Origin: Glossina fuscipes
Lineage: Eukaryota; Arthropoda; Insecta; Diptera; Glossinidae
Assembly: GCF_014805625.2 (NCBI RefSeq)
Contig: NW_023998431.1
Location: 3,025,804 to 3,089,803 of the forward strand
DNA length: 64,000 nt
Reading direction: 5' to 3'
Shown: positions 37,881-50,610 of the stretch, one piece after another
How positions within the stretch are numbered: position 1 is the stretch's first letter
Layout of the letters: every line of letters begins with the position of its first letter
Notes under the pieces: generated by a model
Database searches by the model: none
Told to the model about the DNA's origin: nothing
What the model saw: only the letters and a program-made list of their open reading frames with translations
Position numbers and translations under genes: made by a program

Positions 37881-39350
37881 CTATAATGTTCTTACGTGTG
37901 ACGTCTTTGTCTTAACATAAATTAAAAAGTTTCTATTAAGGCAAAAATCTTAAATATTCCCTTGATCGTATATGCAATTAACATCGGTAAATGCGATGTT
38001 ACTTTCCGATAATAAAACCGCTTTAAACGTATTAATTTGCCGTCTCCTCCCGAAGGATGCAGTTGGCTTGGTTTGTCCTTTACTGTTTAGCTATTGGATG
38101 TGAAATATATTCTCCGGTTTTCCTTTATGGGTTGAGCATAAATGTCCCGTCTCGGTCTAGTAGGCACTAGGTTCGTATCAAGTTCTCCAATTATGAATTA
38201 TTTCATTCGTTAAGCAATGCAAATCATAAACCGGGCCCTGGTTAACACAATAACTGGGTTATAAGCGCATAGCCCTCCCTAAAAGTTCATTTGACATGTT
38301 CAGTTTAGTTTAATTGCCGATAAGCCTGCTAGGCTGTTTTCGAGGCAAAATAGCTGACAAAAGCTTAAATTTGAATCACTATAATTAATTATACTATGAA
38401 AAATTAAGTCATAATTACTATAATAATTCCATTTTTAACCGGCTTCCTAAACCTATTTCCACTCACTCCACTACCTTTACCTTAATGTTCGAGCGGTCAT
38501 GAATTCCAAAATATTACGGCATTAGTGAAGAATAATCTCGATGCTACAGAGTACTTAAGTGATGGACTTGATTTCAGTAAAAACCTTCCTTGATCAGATG
38601 CATAATTCTTATGGATATTTCTAAGAATGCACTTTCCAAATACAAACACGTTTAAACTATTCACATACGACTTTATTTTTCAATTTTCATCAACTTATAC
38701 ATCAAGCGTGCTGATGCTAATCGCTTTACCTGAAGATTTGATGACCTCCGTTCAAAATAAATGTAGAGAATTGAGAGTTAAGTCCAGCTAGATTAACAAA
38801 TAAAGTACGTCATCATAAAGCAAAAAACAAAAAAAAAAAAGTGATAAAAATAAAACGTATTGTTTGTTGTTTTGTTCTATTATTCGATAACAACAGTGGA
38901 TAATGAATTTTAGTTGATGAAATTCAAGTTTCTTTAAGCATCAGGCCACTTATTTATTTGATTTCTTTTGGCGCATTGTCAATGTGAGCAAATTTTGACA
39001 ACATAATTTTTGGTTAAGCGCAAAAGTGTATACTTTGCAAATAAAATTAAACCTGGTTAAGTGTGAAAGAGAGACAAACAAAAATCCGATAGTAGTGTTG
39101 TTTTGTCTACATTTCATGTCGATACCACTGTTGTTATCTTTAAGCAATGCGTTTATTACATCTAAACTATTACTTGAATGTTGGAATTTTTTTTATATTA
39201 TTTTAAGCATCATTTAAAGACAATCTCAAAAAATAAGAAGTTTTTTCAAACAAAGAAAAAAAAAAAAACATTGTGAAAGACAATAAAAATAAAAAATTAC
39301 ATGTCACAGACAACGGTTCTCAAACAGGGCCTACTAATTTATAAATTGCT
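37881..39350. other. Intergenic DNA between xmas and Chchd2
   Basis: No gene recognised. TTTATT at 39152-39157 is a possible minus-strand poly(A) signal for Chchd2, about 195 bases past its stop. Confidence 0.45.
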
Positions 39351-40107
39351 TTACTGCAAATGATGCTGGGCTTTGCATTGTCTTAATGCTTCGTTGAAGC
39401 CCTCGCAGAGAGTTAAATCAGATTGGCCCTGAGCGCATTGTAGAAACTGTTTAATTTCCCAGGCACAAGGTCCTTGAGGTTCATTAGGCTGAGCGCTGCC
39501 ACCAGCGTAGTATTGCTGATGAGCTGGTGCCGCTGGTGCAGCAGCAGCAGGAGCTGCAACCTCTTTGTCGCTAGATCCGCTAAACATACTGGTAAGACCA
39601 TGACCTACAGCATGACCAACTGCGGAACCTACAGCGACGCCACCAGCGGTAGCGGCCATCTGCTGGAACATCGATGGTTGCTGTGGGGCTCCAATAGCAG
39701 CAGCTGGTTGCTGTACGGGTACTGGTGGAGGAGCAGGAGCAGCACGTGCCGGTACATTTGAGCTAGGATATGAAGGTGGTGGACTCCTAGAAGAAGAAGA
39801 TAAAATGTATGGGATTTTCGTAAAGTAAATTGCGTTTACATAAACTTTATTACTTTCTCAATGAGGTTATGTAATCATATTAACAAATTTCACCATATTA
39901 ATTCTTTACATACACACTCATGCACACATTGTCATCAAAAATATTCCAATTCTCGTGTTATTTTGCTAGCTTTTCATTTGATATCTAGAATTTTCTTCTA
40001 CGTAATCCAATTTTCTCATAAGAAAAAATTTTTCAATTAAAACAATTAAAGTAGACTTACCTTCTGGTAGCAGGAGGTGGGCTGGCAGAACGTCCTCGTC
40101 GTACCAT
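39351..40107 (-). CDS. Chchd2: CHCHD2/CHCHD10-family mitochondrial twin CX9C protein
   Basis: Two coding exons: 40061-40107 (ATG at 40105-40107) and 39351-39786. The intron has a GTAAG donor and a TTCTAG acceptor; exon phase fits (AG|G), giving 160 residues. Family members act in the mitochondrial intermembrane space, in cristae (MICOS) and respiratory-chain maintenance, and as a stress-responsive factor. Visible: the family N-terminus [15 protein letters not shown], a Pro/Ala-rich segment, the conserved Gly/Ala hydrophobic helix (about 59-85, [17 protein letters not shown]), and a CHCH domain with two CX9C pairs at Cys123/133 and Cys143/153. All four cysteines are present. The length matches the family. 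The start is fixed by the short first exon, whose sequence is diagnostic. Confidence 0.95.
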
Positions 40108-40739
40108 TTTGCTTAAATTTTTTCTTTTCTTTGGCTTTACTTAATTTAGTCTTTTTTTCTTTTGGAATTTTCTATTAACACAGAATTTAATTATTGAGAA
40201 AATTCTTTGACTTCTATTTCACTTCTGTTCACTTGCAATTTTCTTGCCTTTCTATAATGCGTTCATATCTTATTGAGATTTTTATATGAAATTTGCTTTA
40301 CGAGAAATTTCTACTGTAAAATTGAATGAGATCGTAAAAAAAATGAGTAACAGAGAGTAAATATCGAAATAAATAACGGGTGTTACGAAAACAAATATTG
40401 CACACAATCAGTGTTGTATTTCATTAGGGTATTAAAAGAGAGAGACATATGAGTCATGAGAAACTAAGCAATATGTCGCCGAAATTTTTGCTACAAAAGC
40501 AATGAGGAGCATTCACATTTTAGATCGTATTTTTAGTAATTCGAAACATAGAAATAAATATTTATGTTATTCGAATAAGCGAATTTCATTATTTATGGTA
40601 ATACAATTTCATTTGATTTGCCAAAATTTAATTTGTTTATAAATAACGGAACATCAGGAATATTTAAGAAGATGTAAAAATAGATTATTATGTTAAAAAC
40701 AAGCAAAGAATAAAATTGCTTTGTAATTCAGAGATTCCT
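40108..40739. other. Upstream region of Chchd2
   Basis: Presumed promoter and 5' UTR; no TATA box or other core element I can place with confidence. Confidence 0.4.
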
Positions 40740-41230
40740 AATCGCAATAATATTCCTATCAACGACTGTGATCTCATCCAGAATCTCAACTTGGTCTAGA
40801 AAATAAACGCAATTTATACGTGAGTATCCATCCTCCAATTCATTAGGACTTATAGTATCCAGCTTTGGGCAAGAAGCCAGTAATTTTAATATCGAAATAC
40901 TCCAAAAGTACCAATCTAATACTTTTTTGCTAGTGTCCGGAGTTTGTTAGCAACAAACCTATACATGATGACTTTGATTTTCCACAAATTAAAATTCGAA
41001 TTCAAAGCAATTCTTCAAAATTTCTTGTCAGACTGAGTAATTAATTACATGCCTTAGCAATATTTCTTATTTGGGTGAATCCAATGAAATGAAAAGACGT
41101 AAAATGTGTCAGATACTCCATCTTCCGATTTAGAAATTAATTTATTTTTGTTTCTTACACTATTTCAATGAATTTTATATGGCGTTTTTTTATTTATTTA
41201 AATATCGTATCTGTACTGTTATGTTGTTTT
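40740..41230 (+). mobile_element. Jockey-type non-LTR remnant, second copy
   Basis: Aligns with 16500-17050: CAATAATATTCCTATCAACG against CAACAATATCCCCATCAACA, CCAGAATCTCAACTT in both, and AATATTGAAATACTCCAAAA against AATATCGAAATACTCCAAAA. About 90 bases present in the first copy, between AACGACTGTG and TCCAGAATC, are missing here. Only the distal pol region and 3' UTR remain. Confidence 0.65.
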
Positions 41231-42469
41231 CAATGTCGAACAATAACAGCTGTTATTTTTCTCATCTTTATATTAAAAAAATTTTTTTTTTGATAAATTA
41301 TAAATTAAATATGTATGAAAAAAAAGAGGAACATAATCTTTCGTTTACTTATTTTATGTTCTAATTATTTTTTTATTTATTTTTCTTTTTCTAAGCAATA
41401 ATGTCGTCGTAGTTGTTAAAGCCTCTTTTCTGAATTTTATGAAAATCTTCAAATAAATAAATTTTCCGAAAGCAATTTTGAATTGAAATTTTATTAAATT
41501 TTCCAAACGAATTACAAAAAATTACAAACGCCTAGAAAAATGTCACCTAAGAGGAAAAGTAAAATTTCAGCACTTTTATTTAATTTATATACAACTAATT
41601 CTATTTTTACACGAATTTGAATTAACACGAGTTAAGAAAAATTCTCTTTCTACAAGAATTGTTTTTTTTTTCTACTTTTAACACGATTTTCAATATTTTA
41701 TGAATTTTTTTATAGGTTTTTCCGATGCATTTTTTTTATGTTTCTACGAATTTTTTGCATTCTTACTCCTCCTCAACAAGCATTAAGATTTCGCGTTATG
41801 TTTCTCATAATTCAGTTAGATTATGTCGATTATAAGTGTATATGCGTGAGATTTATCACTGATATTGTACTCTTACGTAAACGTACGCGTTTATTTTCAG
41901 AAAATAGCAATGCATAAAATATTGTGTATATTATTTTTACTTTTTTCATATTGATGAATTTCATATATTATTTTCTTCTTTTTCAAAGTGAAATTTATTT
42001 ATTATAATATATTTAATAAATTAAAATGTCTAAGCTTGAAATAAATTCTTAAGTGAATTCTAACGAGAATTTTTCAATACTGTCTACTGTACTTTTCAAC
42101 AGCGCTTTTAGGTCTAGAATGTATGGATCGTGTCAAAAGAATCTTCCAAATCTGTATCTTCCAAATCTTTTTTTGCTCGGTTGCTTTCTTTTGAAATAAC
42201 ACGATTCGCCAATAAGAAGTAAGTACATTTTTCTCTCCCAAAAAAATCCCAAAAAAAAAAAAAAAATTATTTTGCCAGTGTGAGTGACTTGGTCCACTAC
42301 GGGGAATATCTAAATTTTATGACCTCTTTTTTCTCTAACTCGTTATAGTTCAACGTGAGCACAGTATTTCGTTATTAACGCGTCCAGTTCGGAGGATCAA
42401 AGCTTTTTAAATTCGGTAGGGAAATTTCCAATATAATTTGTATTGATGCGATAAAAAAGGCAATATTCC
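41231..42469. other. AT-rich intergenic DNA
   Basis: No gene recognised; many short A and T runs. Confidence 0.5.
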
Positions 42470-42660
42470 TTATTTGAATGAAACTCGACAGTTGTACTAG
42501 ACATATTTGACATATCTACTGATCATAGCAGCTTTGATCGAGTTCGTAATAAACGTGCATGACTGTTCGTTGTACAGCATTTTTAACTCGTTTTTTTGCA
42601 ATGAAAATGAATGGTGTTTGTCTTATGTATAAGTAACATGGATTTCATTATTATTTTTTT
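42470..42660 (+). repeat. Dispersed repeat family C, copy 2
   Basis: Counterpart of 27285-27515, sharing CATATTTGACATATCTACTG and GCAATGAAAATGAATGG in the same order and orientation. Confidence 0.65.
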
Positions 42661-43073
42661 TTGTACGGAGTTTTGAGGAAATATGTATTTGCCAGCCAGA
42701 CATTTTCAATTTATACTTATGGGTTTGCGTTTAAATTTCATTTTGGCCCTCGTTTAGAATATTTTGAATATTGTTAACGGAAGCGACCGATTTTCCATAA
42801 GAAATATGAAAATTTCTTACAGGCACACGAAGCAATAGTTTTAACTGCATTTTGCTTTCTTTCTTTTAGAATTTAGAATTACACAATTATATTAATTTTT
42901 TTTAGCGAAATGGAACAACGAAAGCTAAATTTTTATTTCTCGCAAAACTTTTTTGCATATCCTTAAACTATACTATAGTATTTATATTGCCACATTATAT
43001 ATTTAAAAGTTTGGCATACGGTATGCCAGAGAGCAGCCAGTGCAAGTACATATCTACAAACATAAATGAGCGT

Positions 43074-43273
43074 AATACCATCTACGATATGATTATTAAC
43101 CACACTTGCGTAAATTATAATCAAAATACCATCTACAATATGACTATTAACCGCACTAATACCATCTACAATATGACTACTAACTACGCTAATACCATCT
43201 ACAATATGACTATTAATCACACTTGCGTAAATTATAATCAAAATACCTTTTACAAGCCGCTACCAACCACACT
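43074..43273 (+). repeat. Minisatellite of 33-bp and 51-bp units
   Basis: Units start with AATACC(A/T)T at 43074, 43125, 43158, 43191 and 43242, with lengths 51, 33, 33, 51 and 32. The two 51-bp units carry the same 18-base tail (TGCGTAAATTATAATCAA). The array is open in both orientations but no gene is proposed. Confidence 0.85.
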
Positions 43274-44041
43274 AATACCCTTGCTTAGCTTATTTATTTA
43301 ATTACACAATATGCGATATGTTTTATAAGAAAATTTGCAAATTTATTTTTTTTTTAAATTTAATTAATAAACATCGCTAAATCAATCGGGTTTATTGAAG
43401 TCGCTTGAACTTTGAGTAAGATTTCATTAGATTGTTTTATTTGTGGCACCTTTAATCTGTCCGAAAATAGTAAATCATCGAAATCTCCATAATTCAAATC
43501 ATTTATTTGTGTTCTAATAGTCATAAGCCAAGAAGTAGGCTACAGAAATTAATAATCAAGAAAAGATTGTCTTGTTATTAAAAAAAGCGCACTCCGCGTA
43601 AAGCCTAAGATCACACTTTGGCACAGACAAGTTCTGCTGGAAGGACTTAAAAGTCAGAAGCATAAACAATACCATATGTTATTTTTAATCTGAATTCTCA
43701 TTTGAAATGGAAAAACATTTTGAATCCGTATTAAAACAAGCAAGGAAAAGGTGGAACAGGAATTAAGAAAAGCTCATTCCAACTTATTTTAATGTTTGAA
43801 ATGTTTGTGTAAATCGCGAAGTTCTTCAACGTGTTTATTTGTGTGTGTGTGTAGTTTGTATGAAGAGCAGCACCTATGTCACGACACGTATATGACTGTT
43901 GCGTGGAAATTTGCATCTGAAGGCTTTGTTTAGAAAAACCAAACTAAATTTTAATTTTGTCGCTTTCGCTCTCGTAATTTTTTGTTCAAACATGAGCTCA
44001 ATCGGTTTGTGGGTTTGCCTACACTTTCCGAAACAATCATT
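43274..44041. other. Intergenic DNA, nothing recognised
   Basis: AT-rich; only short frames without domains. Confidence 0.5.
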
Positions 44042-45048
44042 GTATGCTACACCACTGGCTGTACACGTTTAGAGAGGTGTTTATTATATCGGTGGAGTTC
44101 GCCTGTCCGTCTCCCCATGTAAATTTGTGTTCAACTTACAGATGACCCCCTTTGACCCTTCTCGACGAACGCTAATGAACATTATTCGGATCAGTCCACT
44201 TTTTCGATCACTCCCAAAGTAATGCCTTGTTTAAAACGTCGTTATGTGGGAAAAGGTTTGTAATTTTCGAAATTCTTCGACAAAAGTCGCTGAGCAGAAG
44301 TACTTCGACATTCCAAATTGGCATGAAAGCACCGTCTTATATAACCGATCCTAAACATATTGAATCTTTATATGAGGAAATTGTCTAATTTTCAATCATT
44401 TATAGTGAAAATTGGTTCATGATAGTAAGTTATCGAATGAATCATTTGGGCCACGTAGGCTTATTTTTTGCATAACACGGCATATAAGAATTCTCAAGAG
44501 ATGTAAACCCTTATGTGCGAGAGAGGCTTTTTTGCCAATGTTTCATGACCAAAATTTGTTCATATTGGCAATTTTACATGAAAATTAAGTGGACCAAATT
44601 TTAACCGCATGCGTATATTTCTTGGACCCCAATCCATGTAAGATTTCTCATGAATAGTAAGCCTTTCAGAAAAAGTTCAATTCTTAATAATTGACCTTAG
44701 GAAATTAGGATCGGATAGGTCAATTTTTTAGACCCTAATATATATAGGGCTTATCAAGCAAAGCAAGCTCCTTGTATGGAGCGAAATTTTAATCTTTAGT
44801 TCTTTATGACGGAAAGTAAAAGGTAAGTGGTAAAATCTTTTCAAAGTAAATAAAGTTCGCTAAATTTGGATCACGCCATAAGATGAGGTTTGGACATCCT
44901 TCAATATAAGAGCTGTCATGAAAAGTGTGTCTTCGCATGAAAATAATGTGCAATATTTGATGTATCATTACCAAACCAACGAAAGAATTACTAAAGAATT
45001 AAATAATTAAAGAAAGAATTATTAGGCGAGGTGGTGGGGTAGAGTATT
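44042..45048 (+). repeat. Dispersed repeat family B, near-complete copy
   Basis: Left edge ATGCTACACCACTGGCTGTA, right edge GTGGTGGGGTAGAGTA. Interior words CATGTAAATTTGTGTTCAAC, TTCGACAAAAGTCGCTGAGC and several CATGTAAGATTTCTCATGAA-like steps match other copies. Confidence 0.7.
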
Positions 45049-46399
45049 TACGCAAATTTCATTAAAGTATGTCAAAAAAAAAAGGCGACTTGTCGCTTGA
45101 ACACCGGAAAACGGGGCAGACAGGCAAGCTTAGATCGATTCGGAAAGTGATTCGTAAATCGATCTCGGTCTTTTTGATCTTATGTATAAGAGAGTCTGCA
45201 GCAATAGTTAGATAGACTTGGATTTATTTTAAGAATATGAGTATGTGCGTTTAGTTGACCATCGCTATGTGTGTGTGCCTTTAAATTTTTAACATTTAAT
45301 TCAATTTGACATAACAGAGAAATCAAACATGAACATCTACTGTCAAACAACATTCTTTGGTTTCAATTTTCCAAATGATACCAAAAAACAATAACAAACA
45401 AATTTTTTGTTTTTTTTTTTTGTTTTTTATTTACAATGCGGTTTTATATTAGCGGCTGTTATTGTTGTTGCTGCCCGTATTTAACCGTATTGAAACGAAA
45501 CCAAATATGATTAACAACAATTTGATTAGCAATTTTTTCTTCTCTACTTAAGTTTTTGCTTATTTTTGTTTTGCTTTGTTTGACTCTATTTATCGCGCAC
45601 ACATATGGTCAACCGTTTGACATATCACACGCTTACCTTAAAAACAAACTAGGCGTTAAAATTGACCAAACAATGATTAAGTTTTTGTCTTTTGTCTATT
45701 GATGGTTACTTTAGCGTTTTTCTGCATCAGCCCGTAAAGTCTTAAATACTGACGAGTCTCTAAATTAAGTTTGCATTTTTTTTTTAAACAAATTTTTGGT
45801 TTGGTAAACAATTTATCTGAAAAATTGAATTTAACCGAATTGTATAGAAATCCAACTGAAAAAAACCCCAAGCTTAAATAGAGAATTCTTTTTGTGTTTT
45901 ACCTTTTTGTTATGGGTGGAAGACGGCGGGCGAGAGGGGCTTTTTTTTTTTTTTTTTTTTTTTGTTTCTTTGTCTATTCGTACATATATATGTTTACCGA
46001 GTTCTGCCTAAATATTTGTATCTGTCCATTAATCGTGATACTTGAGAGTTTTGTATTGCATTCATATGTGGAGACGTACGCATGCGGACAGAAGTATGTT
46101 GAACACACCTTTTTTTGGACAGTAGCTGCATAAATACTTAACCGACTGCTGCTGCTGATAATACTTCAAAATGTTCGAATGCCAAAATTTGCTTGGTGGA
46201 CACCGTATTTCTTAAATTTTTTCAAAAATGATTTATAACACTTGTGGGAATTTTAAAATTCAATAAAAGAAAAAATTTCAAAAATATTTCAGGGGCATAG
46301 ATAACAATTTCGCTTGCGTATGTGCTAGTAGAAGATAATTAAACAGCTTACTCTGAACAGAAAAACAAAAGTAAAGTATATATATATGTATACTTAGGA
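45049..46399. other. Intergenic DNA with a long T run
   Basis: A T tract of about 24 bases at 45940-45963. No gene recognised. Confidence 0.5.
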
Positions 46400-46782
46400 C
46401 CAATCATTAGGATCATCAAGATCTTCAAAGAGAATACATAATGTCCCAAATTACAATCGTACATTAAGTTTGTGCCGATGTATGCAACAACCAGAAGTAA
46501 TTGGGATGGATACAACTTTCATTATATCAATTCATTTAGGAATCACTTTCTGAATCGATCTAGTCTTGTCTGTCCGTCTGCCGGTCGCGTATTCATTGTT
46601 GTTCAACTTTGGTACATCGATGTCTTTTGGCCAAAAAACGGTTCCTAATGAAAATGATTCGGATCGGACCACTTTTCCCACGTTTCCCCATATAAAGCCA
46701 CATTTTGAAAAGTTTTTTTTATGAATATGTATATTAGACGAAATGGTATAGGGCATTTAATCGTGGGCCGCGTGCCACTATG
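46400..46782 (+). repeat. Dispersed repeat family B, internally shortened copy
   Basis: Contains CACTTTCTGAATCGATCTAG, TTGTCTGTCCGTCTGCCGGT and the right edge GGTATAGGGCATTTAATCGT followed by GCCACTATGATGTGTTTTA, matching the outer right flank of the 37-kb copy. Confidence 0.65.
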
Positions 46783-47494
46783 ATGTGTTTTATTTTCTAA
46801 ATCGTTTCGAAAAAAAAGAGAAGCGGATTGAACGGGTTTCTGTATATTTCTCGGGAATGAATATTCAATTCAAACGTAAATTGTATTCATCGACAATGGT
46901 TAAATTATTTATTATATTTCGCCTGCTTATCTCAATATTAAATATATATAATATTGATTTTAAAATTGAGTCAAATTTTTATACTGGCCCAACTCAAATA
47001 GCTGGCAAGGTAACTACTCATAAAGCCAAACAGAACGATTAATAAGAGAACTTGCGCTCGTTACTTTTACTAGCAAGAGCACAAACTATTAGCAGCACGC
47101 TGAAGGGCCGTTCAATTCCCGTTATTGTGCTTGTCCATCTGTCTATCTCTATGTCTGTTGTGTCCGTAACCGAAGCTTATTTGATCTTTCGGCTTTTTGA
47201 AATTCAAAAAAAAAAAACCCATTTACAAGTCGAACAAAAATCTTATGTAACATGCCGCGTCAAAAATAAACGTGACTCCAAATTCCGAAACTTCTTAACA
47301 TGAAAATTCAAATAATAGAAATGACGAAAACTCGTCTCCTCAATCGTGGGAGATGACAGTAACTGGCTGGCGAAACCTGAGAAGTTCTTAAATAATAACT
47401 AAGTTGGTCTCGTGAATATGTCTGGACTTTTCAGCCGGCTAAGAATTTCCACCATTTCACCTAATCCTGCCATTCCACCATTTCACCTAATACA
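46783..47494. other. Intergenic DNA, nothing recognised
   Basis: Only short frames without domains. Confidence 0.5.
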
Positions 47495-47985
47495 GCTAAC
47501 GGCAGTGTCTTACAACTCTTAGTAGGTGGTCACAGGCCTCAGGTAGCGGTAAATTGTTGCAGCTCATAGGTAATGTAAATTCTTGAGCCTCGTAAAAGAT
47601 TTCCATTCACATATAACACACGTAACGAGTTATTCCTTCATCAACCAACTTCCAGATCACGTTAGATTCTTATATCGCTTAGGAGATCACAATCCCCCGA
47701 TAACAGCGTATTACTGCATCTCATAGGTAATGTAGATTCTTGCATCTTGAGAAGGATTCCGATTCGCAGGTAACGGGGAATTCATCCATCGTTTAGTAAC
47801 TCACAACACACAGATAGCGGCGGATTCTTGCACCTCTTTGAACGTTATAACTTATAAGTAGCGGTAAATTTTGACACCACTTAGTGTAGGTTTGAAATCG
47901 GAGGCATCGGTAACGGTAAAATCCTATACATCCTACAACGTTATAACTTGGCGAATTGTGGCACAGCTATCAAGATCTAGGTTAC
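47495..47985 (+). repeat. Degenerate tandem array, about 44-bp period
   Basis: About eleven diverged units. Anchor words recur: AGGTAGCGGTAAATT (47541), GGTAATGTAAATTCTTG (47569), GATAACAGCGTATTACTGCA (47699), GGTAATGTAGATTCTTGCA (47726), AGGTAACGGGGAATTC (47768), AGATAGCGGCGGATTCTTGC (47813), AGTAGCGGTAAATTTTG (47857) and GGTAACGGTAAAATCC (47909). Spacing is mostly 43-46 bases, with two 27-28 base half-steps. Confidence 0.7.
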
Positions 47986-48559
47986 AATTCACAGATTCCT
48001 ACTGATGTGATGCTTGTGTATGCGCAAATACCTTAATACATTTCTCCAATAAAACGAAAATTAAGCGTTCGAGTTCATTCAATACTGAAAAGGGGAGAAA
48101 GAGGCAAAGAGCTCGTGTAACTTCTACTTCTTATTACGCTATTAATAATTTCCTCTCGAACTAGCAAAAATTAACGAAAGCAAATTTGATTATCATATTT
48201 TTTTTTTTGTTTTTTACAAAATCGTTTGCAATTATTATATAATAAATATAATATAATATGCCGCCATGGCATTGCTGTGGATAGTATGAAAAGAGGAAAA
48301 GAAAATCGAACGTACATAGCGTACGTAAGCGTCTCAATATAATAAAGATCAGGGTTGCCTCCCTTTTGTTGTGTCGCCTTAACCTAAAAATGTCTGGGGG
48401 TCTCTCGTGATTTTGAAGTCGGATAAAAAATATAAAATCACGTCACGATTCGAGTACAATGTGATTTTAAAGATTCAAAGGAAAGACGGATTTGTTTAAG
48501 AGATGGGGGGCATCGAAGATTCGCCATAAAGTTCATGCAGATCTCTAATGCCTGTGTAA
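47986..48559. other. Intergenic DNA, nothing recognised
   Basis: AT-rich, no recognisable coding content. Confidence 0.45.
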
Positions 48560-48830
48560 TGTTCGTTGTAAACATTCGCCTGGCGGTCAAAATGAAGCCA
48601 TCGCCTTCAAATTCGGCAAGAGTAATACAAGTTCTTCCAGGTCGATGTTAATAGTGAGTTAAATCGGATGATCGACACATCTACTACGCGACATAAACTT
48701 CAAACACATCTGCTCTGTTAAATTTTTGGTCATTACATATCATAATAAACACACGCTAAACATTTCCACATATGTTCTGCGAAAATGGGAATAATTAGCC
48801 ACGCCCCGTTCAATACTGTAGAGTATAAAA
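48560..48830 (-). repeat. Dispersed repeat family A, reverse copy
   Basis: Contains AAAATGAAGCCATCGCCTTC, AAATTCGGCAAGAG and ACATCTACTACGCGACATAA, the reversed family A core, much diverged. Confidence 0.55.
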
Positions 48831-49196
48831 ATTTAGTTTCTTCGTAGGTCTGTTCGTGTCCTTTAGGATAAAGCTGATGGATGTAAAAGATTTCGTCACA
48901 GCTGAATATATAATTTTTGAAGAATCTTTTATTTGTTACATAATTCGATATCGAGAGCATAAGTGATCTGTGGTTGATGTTTTATGTCTAATATATAGCT
49001 TGTCTTAAAAAAAAAGACACGACATCCCACTATATAAACGCATGATTTTCATGAGAGCCAGTGCGGCGCATCGTCGTGAGATTTGTTATAAAAACACGTA
49101 GTGCAGTTAAAGTTATATAGTTAGACAAATCGCTCCAAGCGTTCATTCTCAATCACCAAAAGCATAAAAATAAAAATCATTTTATGAATGTCGTTG

Positions 49197-49847
49197 TACC
49201 TTACATAACTTGTGGTAGTAAGCTTGTGCGGAGGTACCGAACACCCAGCACGGCTTTATCGATCGGCTCATAAAAAGATCCTGTGCGTCTGTCCGACGCA
49301 TGTCTGTCCATGTGTCTATGTGTTTTTCTGTTTAATTTTCCACATATTTTGATGAAATTTGCTACACTGATGTGTTTTGACTCAAGGACCAACGCTATTG
49401 GAAATAGTTCGGACTTTTTTTCGACTTTCTCGACCGCTCCCCATATATATTTTTAAAAATCGTTATAGGGAAAAAAAACTGCAATTTTCAAAATCTATTG
49501 ATAAAAATCGCTGAATAATAGTATTTCCGCATCCCACGAGAAAAATTAACGGCAGAGAACTTGAATCAGTTAGTTAGGTCCAGTTTTTAGACACCAAAAA
49601 AATATATAGGTGTTATTATGAAAAGCAAGCGTTTGTATGGAGAGAAAGTTCTATCTCTAATTTTCTTTATGACGGAAACGGAAAAATTGAAAAATATGGG
49701 AACTTAATTAAATTTGAATTAAGTATTTTGATCACGTCTTGTGACCTTTTATGCTTCCTTCTTCATAAGATGTCTGAGTTTGCATGAGAACAATGAATAA
49801 TTTTTGGTGTGTTATTCCAAAAATGAGTAAGAAAGAGAATAGGGTAT
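49197..49847 (+). repeat. Dispersed repeat family B copy
   Basis: Left edge TACCTTACATAACTTGTGGT, interior GTCTGTCCGACGCATGTCTG and CTATTGGAAATAGTTCGGAC, right edge TAGGGTA at 49841-49847. Confidence 0.7.
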
Positions 49848-50600
49848 CTAAAGAACGATCTTCCTCGATTATGATATTACTTGTTGTTTTTAACAATTAA
49901 TAAGTGTATCAAGTGCACGTTGTGTTAAAATTGTTTGTCGTACGAAATCTACATGTCGCGTGCATATCTTCCAAAAGTTCAATAACTTCGACATTGGTGT
50001 TTACACGGTATAAGTTTCAGTTATTTGTAAGCTCTCGTCCACTGTGCATGAATGTGTAAGCAGATGGATGTCAATTACGGGCACTGCACGTTATTCTGTT
50101 TCAAACCGGCAAAAATTGAAGTTCAAGTCACGGAAATGATTATCATGAAGTTAGCTTGGGATGAAAACGCAGTAAGCTTGGGATGAAACAGTTAGAAAGT
50201 GGTTTGTAAAATATCGTGGAAAAAATTATTGTCTTGAGGACAATAAATGTTCGTATATGTCCGTTTGTCTACAGCAATGGTAATCGAGGAAATGAACTTC
50301 CACTTGGGCTGGGCGCATGTCCCCATTGCGGCCGATATATTTAGCAGATTAGCAGTACGTTAATGGTGAAGATGTGCGAGGATATGTCGATGACTATTTC
50401 ATCGCGAAGAGAAAACTTGTTAAAATATGTTACTACTTGAGGTGACCGAACAGGTAGCTGTTTCCAATATATTCTAAAATATAGCAGGTACTTGCATATA
50501 TTTTGATCAGCGATATCCATCGGTGAAAATGATCAAGCAATACGAAGTGCCAATGATTACACAACGATTAACATCGATGATTTTGATCATTATGTACATA
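49848..50600. other. Intergenic DNA upstream of the mariner remnant
   Basis: May include the 5' part of the mariner element, but I could not align it. Confidence 0.35.
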
Positions 50601-50610
50601 GCGCTCAGAG

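Noticed and set aside
42963..43301. Repetitive proteins read from the 43-kb array on either strand
   Set aside because: Open frames follow from unit lengths divisible by three; no start context, domain or codon bias.
47495..47985. A CRISPR-like array
   Set aside because: The repeats are degenerate, there are no unique spacers of constant length, and the host is an animal.
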